64,000 nt of DNA from an uncultured Spirochaetota bacterium (GTDB lineage Bacteria; Spirochaetota; Spirochaetia; Treponematales; Rectinemataceae). Where the stretch lies: positions 1 to 64,000 of the forward strand of contig CAIJMU010000114.1 of assembly GCA_903821875.1 (NCBI GenBank). The letters run 5' to 3'. Below the pieces are notes generated by a model that did no database searches, was not told the DNA's origin, and was given only the letters and a program-made list of their open reading frames with translations. Numbering within the stretch: position 1 is the stretch's first letter; every line of letters starts with the position of its first letter. A program made the position numbers and the translations under genes. This document shows positions 43,297 to 53,595 of this stretch, piece after piece.

Positions 43297-46011
43297 ATGT
43301 CCATAGGCACGGTTGATCAGGGTCCCGTTTCCGACATGGCGCGAGACGCGCCGGATGGCGAAAAGGCGGACTTGGCCCGACCCAAGGCGATACTTAAGAT
43401 CTACCTCGGCATGGCCCCAGGAGTCGGCAAGTCCTTGGCCATGCTGGCGGCAGCACGGCTACTGGGAGAGAGCGGGCTGGATGTCGTAATTGGATGGGTT
43501 GATGCACATGGGCAGGGCGACACTGAGTCACAGGCTGAAGGGATCGAGTCCATTGCACCGCGAATCGTGGCTTATGGCGGAAGCCATGTCCGGGAAATGG
43601 ATCTTGATGCCATCATCGCAAGAAGGCCGGCGATCGTCCTCATCGACGACCTGGCCCACCCGAACGCAGCCGGACTTCGCCATGCCAGGCGCTACCAGGA
43701 CATCCTCGAGCTGCTGGAAGCCGGAATTTCAGTTCACACCACAGTGAATATCCAGCACCTGGAGAGCCTAGCGGATTCCATTGAACTGCTGACGCTTGTT
43801 CCGATCCGTGACCGCGTTCCCGACTCGATCTTCGACAGGGCCGACGAGCTTCAGCTCATCGATATGAGCCCCACGGATCTCCTGGTGCGCCTCCGGCAAG
43901 GAAAGGTACACACAGGAGCCGTGTCTGGCGATTTCTTCAAGCCCGACAACCTTCTCGTGCTTCGGGAAATCACGCTGAGGTATGCGGCCCAGCTCGCAAG
44001 CCATAGGGTCCTCGAATTCATGAGGGAAACGCCCGGAATGCCTGGAACTCCGGAGTCCGGGCGAATCCTTGTCGCCGTAGGCCCGAGCCCGCATGGCGAA
44101 AATCTTCTCCGCTGGACGCGGCGTCTGGCTTACGCGCTGCGAGCCGACTGGGAATGCCTGAATATCGAAACAGGACGCGGAATGTCCGAGACCGAACTCG
44201 CCAGACTCTCCCGAAACCTCGAACTGGCCCGCAGCCTCGGAGCGAAGGTGACGAGCGTTACAAACCTGGATGTCGCTTCGGGAATCCTCGGCCATGCGCA
44301 TGACAGCAACGCCTCGTTCCTGGTAATAGGAAAGAGCGGACTCTCGCGAAGGCGCCCCTTCGTTGGATCTCGTACGATCTCCGAGGCCATCATGCGCGAT
44401 TCCGGACCTATACCGGTGTTCGCTGTCCAGGATCGTGGCATCCGCGAAAAGGCGGGCAAGAGTCTGGCGAGGAAGGTCGAGGCCTCCCCTCCTGCACAAT
44501 TTTTAGTATCAATTGCGGCAATCGCTGCTGTAACCCTCCTTAACCTCCTGATAGCCGGCTATGTCGGCTATTGGGGAGCAGCCATTCCCTATCTAGCGGC
44601 CATCAGCATCCTGGCGCTCTTCCTCGGGCGCGGTCCGGTATTTCTCGCCGCTTTCGCATCAGCAGCGCTGTGGGACTTCGTTTTCATATCCCCGCGATTC
44701 GATTTTTTCATTTCTGATCCAGCCGACCTTCTCATGCTGGGACTCTATTTTCTCGTGGCCCTTACCTCGGGCTGGTTTACCCAGAAACTCAAGTCGAGCG
44801 AGCGGGTCCTGCGCTCCAGGGAGCGACGCCTCGAAGCCCTGTCAAGCCTGGCGATGGAACTCGCCGGTGTCGGCGATCGAAGCGCGATCCTGGAAGTCGG
44901 CTCACTTGCCCTCAAGCACTTTTTCGACGCCGAGATCGCAATCTTCATGAGGGAGGCTTCCGGGAAGCTCGAAACCGAAACCGAGGGCGGATGGCAGGCT
45001 ATCGACGGCCAGTCCCTCTCGGCGGCAGGCTGCTGCCTTGAAACCAGGCGGGTAGCCGGGAGGGATACCGATACCCTTCCCCAGGTCGAGTGGCACTTTG
45101 CTCCCCTTCAGTCGGTACGGGGAGCCCTCGGCGTGGTCGGTCTCAGGATAGCTTCTGATCGCCGCTGGACACACGAGTTGGATGCCTTCCTGGCCACCAT
45201 GCTCCGCACGATCGCACTCGCCGTCGAGCGCGAGCTCGCCATCGTAGATTCTACTGCAGCAGCCCTGTCACGCGAGTCTGCACGCTTGGGCAAGCTACTC
45301 CTCGATTCTGTCTCGCATGAACTCAGGACGCCTCTTACCATAATCCAGGGGAGCGCGACTGCGCTTGCCGACGACACGACCGCTTCCAATCCCAGGTCGA
45401 GAAGCCTCCTGATCGGGGAAATCTCCATGGGAGCTTCCCGCCTGGACGCCATCGTCGGAAACCTCCTGTCGATCAATCGCCTGGAATCCGGGTCACTTTC
45501 ACTCCACCTTTCAGAGGTCGATCAGGAAGAGCTGGTCTCGGCAGCCGTCTCACAGATGAAGGGCGAGGCAGGCGAGGCCTTGATAGAAGTAGTTGGAACT
45601 ATCCTTCCCGCGGTCCTCGTCTGCGACGCGGCGCTCATCGTGCAGGTTCTCGTCAACCTCCTAAGGAACGCCTTCCGCTACGGCGCCCCGGGCGGACGCA
45701 TCTCCATCCGCTTCGGAAAGGAGCCCGAAGGCTTCCGGACCTTCGACGTCGAGGACCAGGGAAGGGGAGTTCCTGAAAAGGACCTCGACCGGATCTTCGG
45801 CAAATTCCATCGGGGTCCAGATGCCGCTCCGGGAGGCTGTGGCCTGGGACTTGCAATATGCAAGGGCATCGTCGAGGCCCATGGCGGAAGCATCGCCGCA
45901 CGCAACCTTGAAGGGGGTGGGTTCTTGGTTGGTTTCAGGCTGCCGGCCTTCCCGGAACCGCATCCCATCCTTCATGAAACTAATCCTGTCGATAGGGAGG
46001 CGCTACCATGA
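43297..46011 (+). CDS. kdpD: KdpD-type sensor histidine kinase
   Basis: Product of 904 residues, KdpD length. Domains in order: the N-terminal KdpD domain with Walker-like GMAPGVGKSLAML and HTTVNIQHLESL; a USP domain (about 250-370); four membrane helices (about 400-490); a GAF-like region; the HisKA box SHELRTPLT with His674; and an ATPase domain (NLLRNAFRYG, then GLGLAICKGIVEAHGG). It senses potassium limitation or cell ionic state. ATG at 43297 follows AGGGGG; the 43222 start lacks one. It overlaps kdpE by four bases (ATGA). Confidence 0.93.
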   Translation: MSIGTVDQGPVSDMARDAPDGEKADLARPKAILKIYLGMAPGVGKSLAMLAAARLLGESGLDVVIGWVDAHGQGDTESQAEGIESIAPRIVAYGGSHVREMDLDAIIARRPAIVLIDDLAHPNAAGLRHARRYQDILELLEAGISVHTTVNIQHLESLADSIELLTLVPIRDRVPDSIFDRADELQLIDMSPTDLLVRLRQGKVHTGAVSGDFFKPDNLLVLREITLRYAAQLASHRVLEFMRETPGMPGTPESGRILVAVGPSPHGENLLRWTRRLAYALRADWECLNIETGRGMSETELARLSRNLELARSLGAKVTSVTNLDVASGILGHAHDSNASFLVIGKSGLSRRRPFVGSRTISEAIMRDSGPIPVFAVQDRGIREKAGKSLARKVEASPPAQFLVSIAAIAAVTLLNLLIAGYVGYWGAAIPYLAAISILALFLGRGPVFLAAFASAALWDFVFISPRFDFFISDPADLLMLGLYFLVALTSGWFTQKLKSSERVLRSRERRLEALSSLAMELAGVGDRSAILEVGSLALKHFFDAEIAIFMREASGKLETETEGGWQAIDGQSLSAAGCCLETRRVAGRDTDTLPQVEWHFAPLQSVRGALGVVGLRIASDRRWTHELDAFLATMLRTIALAVERELAIVDSTAAALSRESARLGKLLLDSVSHELRTPLTIIQGSATALADDTTASNPRSRSLLIGEISMGASRLDAIVGNLLSINRLESGSLSLHLSEVDQEELVSAAVSQMKGEAGEALIEVVGTILPAVLVCDAALIVQVLVNLLRNAFRYGAPGGRISIRFGKEPEGFRTFDVEDQGRGVPEKDLDRIFGKFHRGPDAAPGGCGLGLAICKGIVEAHGGSIAARNLEGGGFLVGFRLPAFPEPHPILHETNPVDREALP

Positions 46012-46679
46012 AGCGGGTACTGGTCATCGACGACGAGCCGCAGATACGGAGGCTTCTCGAGATCACGCTGGAGGCCAAGGGCTTCCAGGTCTTCACGGCG
46101 GGATCGGCCACCGAGGGCCTCCAGGCAGTGCAGACGGTCAGGCCGGACATCGTGCTCCTCGATCTCGGACTTCCCGACAGGGACGGTCAATCGCTGCTGG
46201 CCGAACTCAGGACCTGGTCTACCATCCCGGTCATCGTCGTTTCCGTCCGCGACCTGGAAAGCGATATCGTAACCCTCCTCGATTCAGGCGCGGACGATTA
46301 CGTCTCAAAACCTTTCAATTCTGAGGAGCTTTTTGCCCGCATGAACGCAGCGCTCCGGAGGACCCGCCCCGACCTGCGGGAAGCGAAATACGAGGTCGCG
46401 GAGCTCGTCGTGGACTTCGGCAACCGTCGGGTGATCAAGAGCGGCGAGGAAGTCAAGGTGACCCCGACCGAGTACGCGATCGTAGCCGAACTCGCCAAGG
46501 CCGGGGGGCGGATCGTTACCCATGCCCAGCTGCTCCGGGAACTCTGGGGACCGCTGGCGGAGGAGGAACGGGGCAGCCTGCGCGTCCATGTCTCCTCGCT
46601 GCGGAAGAAGATCGAGGACAATCCATCCTGCCCGACCCACCTCATCACGGAGCCAGGGATCGGATACCGCCTGTGCTGA
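46008..46679 (+). CDS. kdpE: KdpE-type response regulator
   Basis: Product of 223 residues: receiver plus OmpR/PhoB winged helix. The phosphoacceptor is Asp52 in IVLLDLGLPDRDG, with the acidic pair in VIDDEP and the Lys in YVSKPF. The DNA-binding domain runs from EVAELVVDFGNRRV to the recognition helix and SLRKKIEDNP. It overlaps kdpD at its start and kup at its end (GTGCTGA), so the three proteins are made from one transcript. Its usual target, kdpFABC, is absent here. Confidence 0.94.
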   Translation: MKRVLVIDDEPQIRRLLEITLEAKGFQVFTAGSATEGLQAVQTVRPDIVLLDLGLPDRDGQSLLAELRTWSTIPVIVVSVRDLESDIVTLLDSGADDYVSKPFNSEELFARMNAALRRTRPDLREAKYEVAELVVDFGNRRVIKSGEEVKVTPTEYAIVAELAKAGGRIVTHAQLLRELWGPLAEEERGSLRVHVSSLRKKIEDNPSCPTHLITEPGIGYRLC

Positions 46680-48559
46680 GCACACGAAGCAAGCGTGGAG
46701 GCGATACCGGCCTCGCCATTGCAGCACTTGGTGTGGTATTCGGGGACATCGGCACATCTCCGCTCTACGCCCTCAGGGAGTGCTTTGCCCCCGGGCGCGG
46801 AATGGCAAGCAGCGAATCAAATGTAATTGGTATTGTTTCCCTTCTCATCTGGACACTCTCGCTCATCGTTGGCGTCAAGTATCTCGGCATCGTCCTCCGT
46901 GCGGACAACCGGGGAGAGGGCGGCATCCTCGCCCTCGTGAGCCTGGTCGGCAACAGTTTGCCGAAGGACTCGGCAAAGCGGGCAGGCGTGGTGGCAACCC
47001 TCGGCATCGTCGGGGCTGCACTCTTGTACAGCGATGGGATAATCACCCCGGCGATATCGGTACTCTCAGCCGTCGAGGGACTCAGGGATGCCGCACCATC
47101 GCTCGGCCGCTTCGTCATTCCCATCTCCCTGATCGTTCTCGCCTTCCTTTTTCCATTCCAGTCACGGGGAACGGCCAGGGTCGGGAAGATCTTCGGACCT
47201 CTCATAATACTGTGGTTCCTGATTCTTGCGACCCTCGGCCTGGCAGCGATCATAGGCGAACCCCGGATCCTGGCCGCCCTCGATCCCCGCGCCGCCATCC
47301 GCTTTGTAATCCAGGAAAAGTGGGCCACCTTCAAGGTCCTGGGATCGATCTTCCTCGCCATGACCGGAGCGGAGGTACTGTACGCCGATCTTGGGCATTT
47401 TGGAAAAAAACCGATACGGCGGGCCTGGTTCGCCCTCGTCTTCCCGGCACTTCTCCTTGCATACGTCGGCCAGGGAGCCTGGCTTCTCGGGCACCCGGAC
47501 CAGGTCTCCAATCTTTTCTACCGTCTGGCACCCGAGTGGTTCAGGCTTCCCCTGGTCCTCATCGCAACGGTAGCCACGATCATCGCCTCACAGGCTGTCA
47601 TCTCGGGTGCATTCTCGCTCGCCAGACAAAGCGTCCAGCTTGGCTACTGGCCGCGTCTCCAGATCCGGCACACCTCCGACATGACAGTCGGCCAGGTTTA
47701 TGTACCATTTATCAATGCCTTCCTGTTTATTGGCACAATTGCCCTTGTCCTGGGGTTCAAGGAATCCGGAAAGCTGGCCAATGCCTATGGCATCGCGGTG
47801 TCTGCGACCATGTTCATGACGACCTGTCTCATGCTCTATGTCGCGACGGTCATCTGGAAAAAAGGCCTGTGGTACATCCTTCCCCTGGAGCTGCTTTTCC
47901 TCCTCGTCGAAGGAGCATTCTTCCTGGCCAACATCCGCAAGGTCGGATCGGGAGGCTGGGTCGTGGTGGCCATCGCAGCGATCATATTTACCTTGATAAA
48001 GACCTGGATGGACGGGAAGCGGCTCTTTGGCGAAAAGATGCGCAACTACAGGCTCAGCCCCGAAGTCTTCGCAAGCAGCATCGGCTTGAATCCCCCCCAC
48101 CGTGTTCCCGGAACGGCCATCTTCATGACCGCCGATCCGACAGGCGTACCGAAGGCCCTGCTCCACAACCTCAAGAACAACAAGGTCCTCCACGCAAGGA
48201 CCATCCTGCTCTCCGTCCACAACCTCGAGGTACCCAGGGTCGAGGTGGACGAACGCATCGAAGTCCAGGAGCTCGACGCGGGCATCTGGAAAATTAGGAT
48301 GTCCTTCGGCTTCAGCGAGATACCCGACGTGCCCCGTCAGCTCCGCAACGTCAATATTCCCGGTTTCGCCATCGATGAAATGGATACGACCTGGTTCGTG
48401 GGCCACGAGTACATCGTGTTTTCACGAAAGTCCGGCAAGATGTCCTGGGTCAGGAAAAAGATCTTCCGCTACATGTTCGATCATGCCTTGAATGCTACCG
48501 ACTTTTTTTCCCTTCCAACCAACCGGATCGTCGAACTTGGGGCAAAGACCGAACTATAG
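46673..48559 (+). CDS. kup: Kup-type potassium transporter
   Basis: Product of 628 residues. Kup carriers import K+ with protons. The family start GLAIAALGVVFGDIGTSPLYAL is exact, and about twelve membrane helices fill the first 420 residues. The remaining cytoplasmic domain (HRVPGTAIFMTADP, then FFSLPTNRIVELG) is normal. Start is GTG at 46673, inside the kdpE stop region, so translation is coupled. Placement directly under KdpDE suggests Kup is the regulated transporter here. Confidence 0.94.
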   Translation: MLSTRSKRGGDTGLAIAALGVVFGDIGTSPLYALRECFAPGRGMASSESNVIGIVSLLIWTLSLIVGVKYLGIVLRADNRGEGGILALVSLVGNSLPKDSAKRAGVVATLGIVGAALLYSDGIITPAISVLSAVEGLRDAAPSLGRFVIPISLIVLAFLFPFQSRGTARVGKIFGPLIILWFLILATLGLAAIIGEPRILAALDPRAAIRFVIQEKWATFKVLGSIFLAMTGAEVLYADLGHFGKKPIRRAWFALVFPALLLAYVGQGAWLLGHPDQVSNLFYRLAPEWFRLPLVLIATVATIIASQAVISGAFSLARQSVQLGYWPRLQIRHTSDMTVGQVYVPFINAFLFIGTIALVLGFKESGKLANAYGIAVSATMFMTTCLMLYVATVIWKKGLWYILPLELLFLLVEGAFFLANIRKVGSGGWVVVAIAAIIFTLIKTWMDGKRLFGEKMRNYRLSPEVFASSIGLNPPHRVPGTAIFMTADPTGVPKALLHNLKNNKVLHARTILLSVHNLEVPRVEVDERIEVQELDAGIWKIRMSFGFSEIPDVPRQLRNVNIPGFAIDEMDTTWFVGHEYIVFSRKSGKMSWVRKKIFRYMFDHALNATDFFSLPTNRIVELGAKTEL

Positions 48560-48729
48560 CTCTCGTCCCTCTCCCTCAGGGCGGGGACCAGCCCGTCAGG
48601 ACCTCGGGCGCCAGATCAAAGGGCTGCACCCTGCCTTGATTTTCCCGGACGCCCTATCCATCTTGTACCTGAGCTACAACCTGCCCACAGAAAGGGTGCC
48701 ACTATCCCGGCAACAACAAGGAGATTCCA

Positions 48730-49707
48730 ATGGAATACAGACGACTCGGAAATACAGGTCTCAAGGTCAGCCTGCTCTCGCTCGGTTCCTGGGTAACCTA
48801 CGGCACCCAGGTCGATGTCGATGCCGCGACCGCTTCCCTCGAAGAGGCCTACAAGCAGGGCGTGAACTTCTTCGACAACGCGGAGGTTTATACCAAGGGC
48901 GAATCGGAGCGCATCATGGGAGCAGCCCTCCGCAAGCTCAACTGGAGGCGCGGCTCCTGGCTTGTATCCACCAAGATCTACTGGGGCCTGGAGGAGGGCC
49001 CGAACGAGCGCAACACGCTCAACCGCAAGCGCCTCCTTGAATCCATCGACGGCTGCCTCGAGCGGCTCGGCCTCCCCTATGTCGATCTCCTGTTCTGTCA
49101 CCGCGCCGATCCCGACACTCCGATGGAGGAGACGGTCTGGGCGATGCACGACATCGTGTCTTCGGGCAAGGCCCTCTACTGGGGCACCAGCGAATGGAGC
49201 GCCGAGCAGATCCGCGAAGCCTGGGAGATCGCCGACCGGAGAAACCTCCGGAAGCCCGTAATGGAACAGCCCCAGTACAACCTTTTCACGAGGCGGAAGG
49301 TTGAAAAAGAGTTTTCGCGCCTCTACGACGGCATCGGACTCGGACTGACGACCTGGAGTCCCCTCGCATCCGGCATCCTCACTGGCAAGTACTCCAAAGG
49401 CATTCCCGAAGGCTCCCGCATGGGGATGAAGGGCTACGAATGGCTGCGCGATTCGGGGATGACGCCGGAGCGCCTGGCCGCGGCCGAAAGGTTCGGAGCA
49501 ATTGCGAAGGAATTTGGCGCAACTGCAGCCCAGCTCGCCTTGGCCTGGACGGCCTCGAACCCGAGGGTAAGCACGGTCATCACCGGCGCCTCAGGCCCCG
49601 CTCAGGTTGCAGAAAACATGAAGGCCCTCGAGCTTCTGCCCAAGATGGACGCCTCCCTCAAGGCCCGGATCGAGGCAGCTATCGGAAGCGCATCGGACCT
49701 CGGTTAG
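48730..49707 (+). CDS. Aldo/keto reductase (voltage-gated K+ channel beta-subunit type)
   Basis: Product of 325 residues. The AKR tetrad is readable: Asp and Tyr in [14 protein letters not shown], Lys in LVSTKIYWG, His in LFCHRADP. The pattern [21 protein letters not shown] and the later [16 protein letters not shown] fit the AKR6/Kv-beta subgroup, which includes glyceraldehyde-3-phosphate reductases. GGAG precedes the ATG. It follows kup after 170 bases; a functional tie to potassium is unlikely to be more than chance. Substrate not known. Confidence 0.88.
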   Translation: MEYRRLGNTGLKVSLLSLGSWVTYGTQVDVDAATASLEEAYKQGVNFFDNAEVYTKGESERIMGAALRKLNWRRGSWLVSTKIYWGLEEGPNERNTLNRKRLLESIDGCLERLGLPYVDLLFCHRADPDTPMEETVWAMHDIVSSGKALYWGTSEWSAEQIREAWEIADRRNLRKPVMEQPQYNLFTRRKVEKEFSRLYDGIGLGLTTWSPLASGILTGKYSKGIPEGSRMGMKGYEWLRDSGMTPERLAAAERFGAIAKEFGATAAQLALAWTASNPRVSTVITGASGPAQVAENMKALELLPKMDASLKARIEAAIGSASDLG

Positions 49708-49777
49708 GGGCGCTTCGCCATGGCGGTTGGGCCCCAGCCTTGACGCCGCCGGGCCGATGACCTACCGTCCTTGACAG

Positions 49778-49799
49778 GGGGACGCATCGTAGTGTCCCC
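49778..49799 (+). promoter_or_regulatory. Hairpin just before the tldD ribosome site
   Basis: GGGGAC (49778-49783) pairs with GTCCCC (49794-49799), loop of ten, directly before AAGGAG. A TTGACA lies at 49771 but has no well-spaced -10 element. It could be an operator or a translation-control hairpin. Confidence 0.35.
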
Positions 49800-49811
49800 A
49801 AGGAGACAGAT

Positions 49812-51251
49812 ATGGCGTTGGATGCGAAAAGGCTCCTCGAGGCTGCAGCCCCGATGACTGCGGAGTGGGTGGGATTACGGCGGATGCGCCTCGCGCAGCG
49901 TTCCTACGAGGCCAAGAACGGCCGTTTCGAATCGGCGACCGACGCAACGGACGAGGGTTACCTGGTGGAAGTGCTCTCAGGCGGCCAGTTCGGCTATGCC
50001 TGCCTGAGTTCCCCGGACCCAGATGCCGCGCGCGCAGCCGGACTGCGGGCCCTCGAACTCGCCCGGGCCTCCTCGCCCCTGGCGATCCACCGCTTTACGA
50101 CTTCAGTGCGTCCCGCCACGAAGCTCCGCTGGGAAAACGGCCGCCGACAGCGTGCACGGCTTTCGGCAGACTTCCTCGCAGGTCACGCGGTGGCCCTCTC
50201 GAAGGCGATGCAGGTTTCCGACAAGATCGTGCAGGCGAGCGCCATCCTCCAGCACCGCAACGAGGAGATCGAGATCGTCTCGACAAGCGGAGCGGAGCTA
50301 TGGCAGGCGACGCACATTGTCGAGTTCTCCATTCAGGCCATAGCCCGGGAGGGCAACATCATCCAGAGGCGCACGGCCAACGGGCCGCGCGGCCGCTGTC
50401 ACCAGGGTGGGCAGGAGTTGGTCGACACCGAAGCCGAACTCCTCGACGCCCGACGCGTCGCCGAAGAGGCCATCGAACTCCTCGGAGCCGGGGACTGCCC
50501 CTCGGGCAGGATGGACCTCGTGCTGGCGCCCGACCAGATGATGCTGCAGATCCACGAATCAGTGGGACATCCCCTCGAGCTCGACCGCATCCTCGGCGAC
50601 GAGCGCAATTTCGCCGGCTGGAGTTTCGTGAAGCTCTCCGACATCGGCAGCCTCCGCTACGGCTCCGACCTGATGAACGTCACCTTTGATCCCGACCTGC
50701 CCGGCGAGCCGGCCAGCTACGCGGCCGACGATATCGGCAACCCGGCACGAAGGGAGTACATCATCAAGGACGGCATCCTCGTGCGCGGCCTCGGCAGCCT
50801 CGAGAGCCAGGAGCGCTCAGGGAAGCCCGGCGTCGCCAACCAGCGCTCCCACGGCTGGTGGCGGGCCCCCATCGACCGCATGGCCAACCTCAACCTCGAG
50901 CCTGGTAATGACAGTATTGATTCAATCATCGGATCCATCGAAAAGGGAGTGTACATGGAGGCGAACCGCTCCTGGTCCATCGACGACTACCGCAACAAGT
51001 TCCAGTTCGGCTGCGAATACGGGAAGCTCATAATTGACGGTAAACTTGGGAAGACCGTGAAAAATCCCAATTACCGGGGAATTTCGGCAAGTTTCTGGAA
51101 CGCCCTCTTCAAGGTCGGCGACCCCTCCACCTTCCGCGTCTACGGTACGCCCAACTGCGGCAAGGGAGAACCCAGCCAGATGGTAACGGTCGGGCATGCG
51201 AGCCCTGTCTGCGCCTTCCGCGGGGTCGAGGTCTTCGGGGGTGAGGCATGA
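49812..51251 (+). CDS. tldD: Metalloprotease TldD
   Basis: Product of 479 residues. TldD with TldE forms a heterodimeric metallopeptidase that cleaves unfolded peptides and matures microcin B17-type peptides. The zinc-binding HExxxH is HESVGH (His248 to His253), followed by RILGDERNFAG. The C-terminal block GEPSQMVTVGHASP is also typical. AAGGAG precedes the ATG. It overlaps tldE by ATGA, as in many bacteria. No peptide-maturation genes are nearby, so a general proteolytic role is likely. Confidence 0.93.
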   Translation: MALDAKRLLEAAAPMTAEWVGLRRMRLAQRSYEAKNGRFESATDATDEGYLVEVLSGGQFGYACLSSPDPDAARAAGLRALELARASSPLAIHRFTTSVRPATKLRWENGRRQRARLSADFLAGHAVALSKAMQVSDKIVQASAILQHRNEEIEIVSTSGAELWQATHIVEFSIQAIAREGNIIQRRTANGPRGRCHQGGQELVDTEAELLDARRVAEEAIELLGAGDCPSGRMDLVLAPDQMMLQIHESVGHPLELDRILGDERNFAGWSFVKLSDIGSLRYGSDLMNVTFDPDLPGEPASYAADDIGNPARREYIIKDGILVRGLGSLESQERSGKPGVANQRSHGWWRAPIDRMANLNLEPGNDSIDSIIGSIEKGVYMEANRSWSIDDYRNKFQFGCEYGKLIIDGKLGKTVKNPNYRGISASFWNALFKVGDPSTFRVYGTPNCGKGEPSQMVTVGHASPVCAFRGVEVFGGEA

Positions 51252-52603
51252 GCGCGCAGGCCGACCTTGAGGCCCGCTTCGGCCGCGCAGTCGATCTCCT
51301 CTTAGGGGAGCTCAGGCAGGGCGAGGACCTCTCCCTGGAATTCGCGGGCGAGGACTCGCGATTCCTCCGCTTCAACGAGGGGAAGGTGCGCCAGACAGGT
51401 TCGGTGGAGAAGGCCACGGTCGATCTTACCTACTATAAGAACGCCAGGACACTCCACTGCTCATTTTCCATGTCCGGGGACGAGGCGAGCGACGCGGAGC
51501 GTGCAGCAGCCGCGCTTGGGCTGGCGCGGAGCGAGGCGGCCCTCCTTCCCGAGGATCCCTTCCAGACCCTCCCCGCTGGCTCGGGCTCGTCACGGGAAGC
51601 CTTCACCGGAAAGCTCCCCTCCGATGCGCACCTCGCCCAGGAGCTCCTCGGCCCCTCCAAGGCCATCTCCAGGGCAGGAGCCGCCTATGTCGGCCTCCAC
51701 TCCCAGGGCTCGATAGCCCGGGGCGCGGCCAATTCAAAAGGTGCGAGGCACTGGTTTTCTACAGAAACGTTTATCACTGACTATTCCGCCTTCCTGCCCA
51801 GCGGCAAGGCGCTCAAGTCATCCTACGCCGGACGCGACTGGAACGCGGACGAATACGCGCGGCGCCTGGGCCTCGAAGGGAAGCGCCTCGAAACCCTCGC
51901 CCTTCCCGAGAAAGTACTCAGGCCCGGCGAATATCGCGTATGGCTCGCGCCGGACGCCTTTGCGGAATTCATGGCCTTCTTTTCCTGGCGCGGCCTGGGC
52001 GAGCGGGACATCCGCGAGGGCGAGAGCGCGTGGATTGCCTTGAAAGAAGGCCGCCAGAGCCTCTCCCCGCGCTTCCGCCTCTGCCAGGATTTCAGCCTGG
52101 GAGTCCAGCAACGCTTCAACGAGCGGGGCGAGGTTGCCCCCGACCGGCTGCCCCTCATCGAGGGCGGCAGGCTCGCCAACACCCTCGTGTCGGCACGGAG
52201 CGCCCTCCAGTACGGCGTGACCTCCAACGCAGCACCCGAACAGGAATACCTCCGGAGCCCGGCCGTCGACCAAGGCGACATCGACGAGGACTCGGCCCTC
52301 GCGGCCCTGGGCACTGGCCTGTACATCTCGAACCTGCATTATCTTAATTGGAGCGACATCGAGACTGCCCGCGTAACGGGCATGACCCGCTTCGCCTGCT
52401 TCTGGGTCGATGAAGGGAAGATCGTCGCCCCCATCAAGGACATGCGCTTCGACGAGTCATTGTACCAATTATTTGGACACAAGCTTGCAGGCCTGTCCCG
52501 GCAGCGCTCGCTGATCGTTTCTGGCGAGAGTTATTTCATGCGGGCCCTCGATGGCGCCCTCCTGCCGGGAGCGCTCGTGGATGGCTTCACCTTCACGCTG
52601 TGA
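51248..52603 (+). CDS. tldE: TldE/PmbA family partner protein
   Basis: Product of 451 residues, second subunit of the TldD/TldE protease. It shares the fold of TldD but lacks HExxxH, as expected; only the partner binds the metal. Family segments are ARGAANSKGARHWF and the C-terminal block from VDEGKIVAPIKDMRFDESLY. It is coupled to tldD by a four-base overlap. It converges with the polysaccharide deacetylase gene after 50 bases. Confidence 0.9.
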   Translation: MSAQADLEARFGRAVDLLLGELRQGEDLSLEFAGEDSRFLRFNEGKVRQTGSVEKATVDLTYYKNARTLHCSFSMSGDEASDAERAAAALGLARSEAALLPEDPFQTLPAGSGSSREAFTGKLPSDAHLAQELLGPSKAISRAGAAYVGLHSQGSIARGAANSKGARHWFSTETFITDYSAFLPSGKALKSSYAGRDWNADEYARRLGLEGKRLETLALPEKVLRPGEYRVWLAPDAFAEFMAFFSWRGLGERDIREGESAWIALKEGRQSLSPRFRLCQDFSLGVQQRFNERGEVAPDRLPLIEGGRLANTLVSARSALQYGVTSNAAPEQEYLRSPAVDQGDIDEDSALAALGTGLYISNLHYLNWSDIETARVTGMTRFACFWVDEGKIVAPIKDMRFDESLYQLFGHKLAGLSRQRSLIVSGESYFMRALDGALLPGALVDGFTFTL

Positions 52604-52652
52604 TACCTGGGGGGCCGGGACGAAGGACGGGGCGGGGGTGATCCCGGGCAAT

Positions 52653-53531
52653 TCACGGGCTGCGCCCCATCATCCTTTCGACATCTGCCACGAAGCGGTC
52701 GCTCGAGTAGCTCGTGACGTTGAATCCGCTGACAGCCATTCGATCGATCGAGGAGGCGGACATGGGTAGCGGCGAAGTCGTCCGGATGTTTGTGTAGCCA
52801 GCCGTCCTCGCAGCCGCCTGGATACCGGGATTGGAGGCTCCGTCTCCGAAGGGCAGGGCTATGGTATCCACGGTACGGCCGGTAATGGCCTCGATCGCCT
52901 TCTTCGATCTAACGAGTTCCCGATTCAACTCCTCACCGGGCAAGCGACTGAAGTAGTAATGGTTTTCCGAGTGGGACTGGAAATCGAAGAGCCGTCGCCC
53001 GTCGGGGCTCTTCCATTGCGACATTTCCCGCAGCTGGGCAGGGGCAATATAGCCAACTTGTCCGAGCATCCCGCTGATGATGAAAAAAGTCGCCTTGATT
53101 CCATAGGTCCTGAGGAGGGGAAAGGCTATTGCGTACATCGATAGGTCGCCATCGTCGAAGCTGATGATCGCAGCATCGGAGACGAGCTTCTGTCTGCCTT
53201 CGGCGATAGCGGCGAGATCGTGGAAATCGATGATGCGATAGTTTCGGGAAAGATAGGCCAGGTCGCTTTCGAAGTTGTAGAGATCGCGCATGATCTCGTT
53301 GCCAGGCCGACCGTAGACGAGATTGTGATAGACGAGCACCAGGATCTGAGGGTTCTTCCTCTTTGGGAGTTCCGCCGGAGGGCTTTCTGAAGTCTGGGCA
53401 CGGAAACCCTTGGGCATGGGCCAGTACTGTGCCGGGATGGCCTGTGATGACAGCGTCGATGCAGCAATCAGGAAGAGAAGGACCAGGGGCACGATCCGGC
53501 CACTCCTACAGGAATGCATCATGGCATCCAT
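52653..53531 (-). CDS. Polysaccharide deacetylase (CE4-type), exported
   Basis: Product of 292 residues with an N-terminal signal segment (GRIVPLVLLFLIAASTLSSQA). The NodB-fold motifs are ISFDDGDLSMY (catalytic and metal Asp, with the second D-D) and FQSHSENHYYFS (metal His). The later PFGDGASNPGI is the third motif. These enzymes remove acetyl groups from peptidoglycan or other glycans in the periplasm. ATG at 53531 is chosen for its GGAG at a distance of 11; ATGs at 53522 and 53519 are possible. Confidence 0.82.
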   Translation of the reverse strand: MDAMMHSCRSGRIVPLVLLFLIAASTLSSQAIPAQYWPMPKGFRAQTSESPPAELPKRKNPQILVLVYHNLVYGRPGNEIMRDLYNFESDLAYLSRNYRIIDFHDLAAIAEGRQKLVSDAAIISFDDGDLSMYAIAFPLLRTYGIKATFFIISGMLGQVGYIAPAQLREMSQWKSPDGRRLFDFQSHSENHYYFSRLPGEELNRELVRSKKAIEAITGRTVDTIALPFGDGASNPGIQAAARTAGYTNIRTTSPLPMSASSIDRMAVSGFNVTSYSSDRFVADVERMMGRSP

Positions 53532-53595
53532 GACTTCAGCATCTCCATGTGTCGCCATGACAGCCTATCCTCGCGGTGCAAGCCATGCGCGGAAC

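Noticed and set aside
46522-48297. A 591-codon plus-strand frame overlapping kdpE and kup
   Set aside because: Arg/Pro-rich shadow in another frame of kup, which has unmistakable family motifs.
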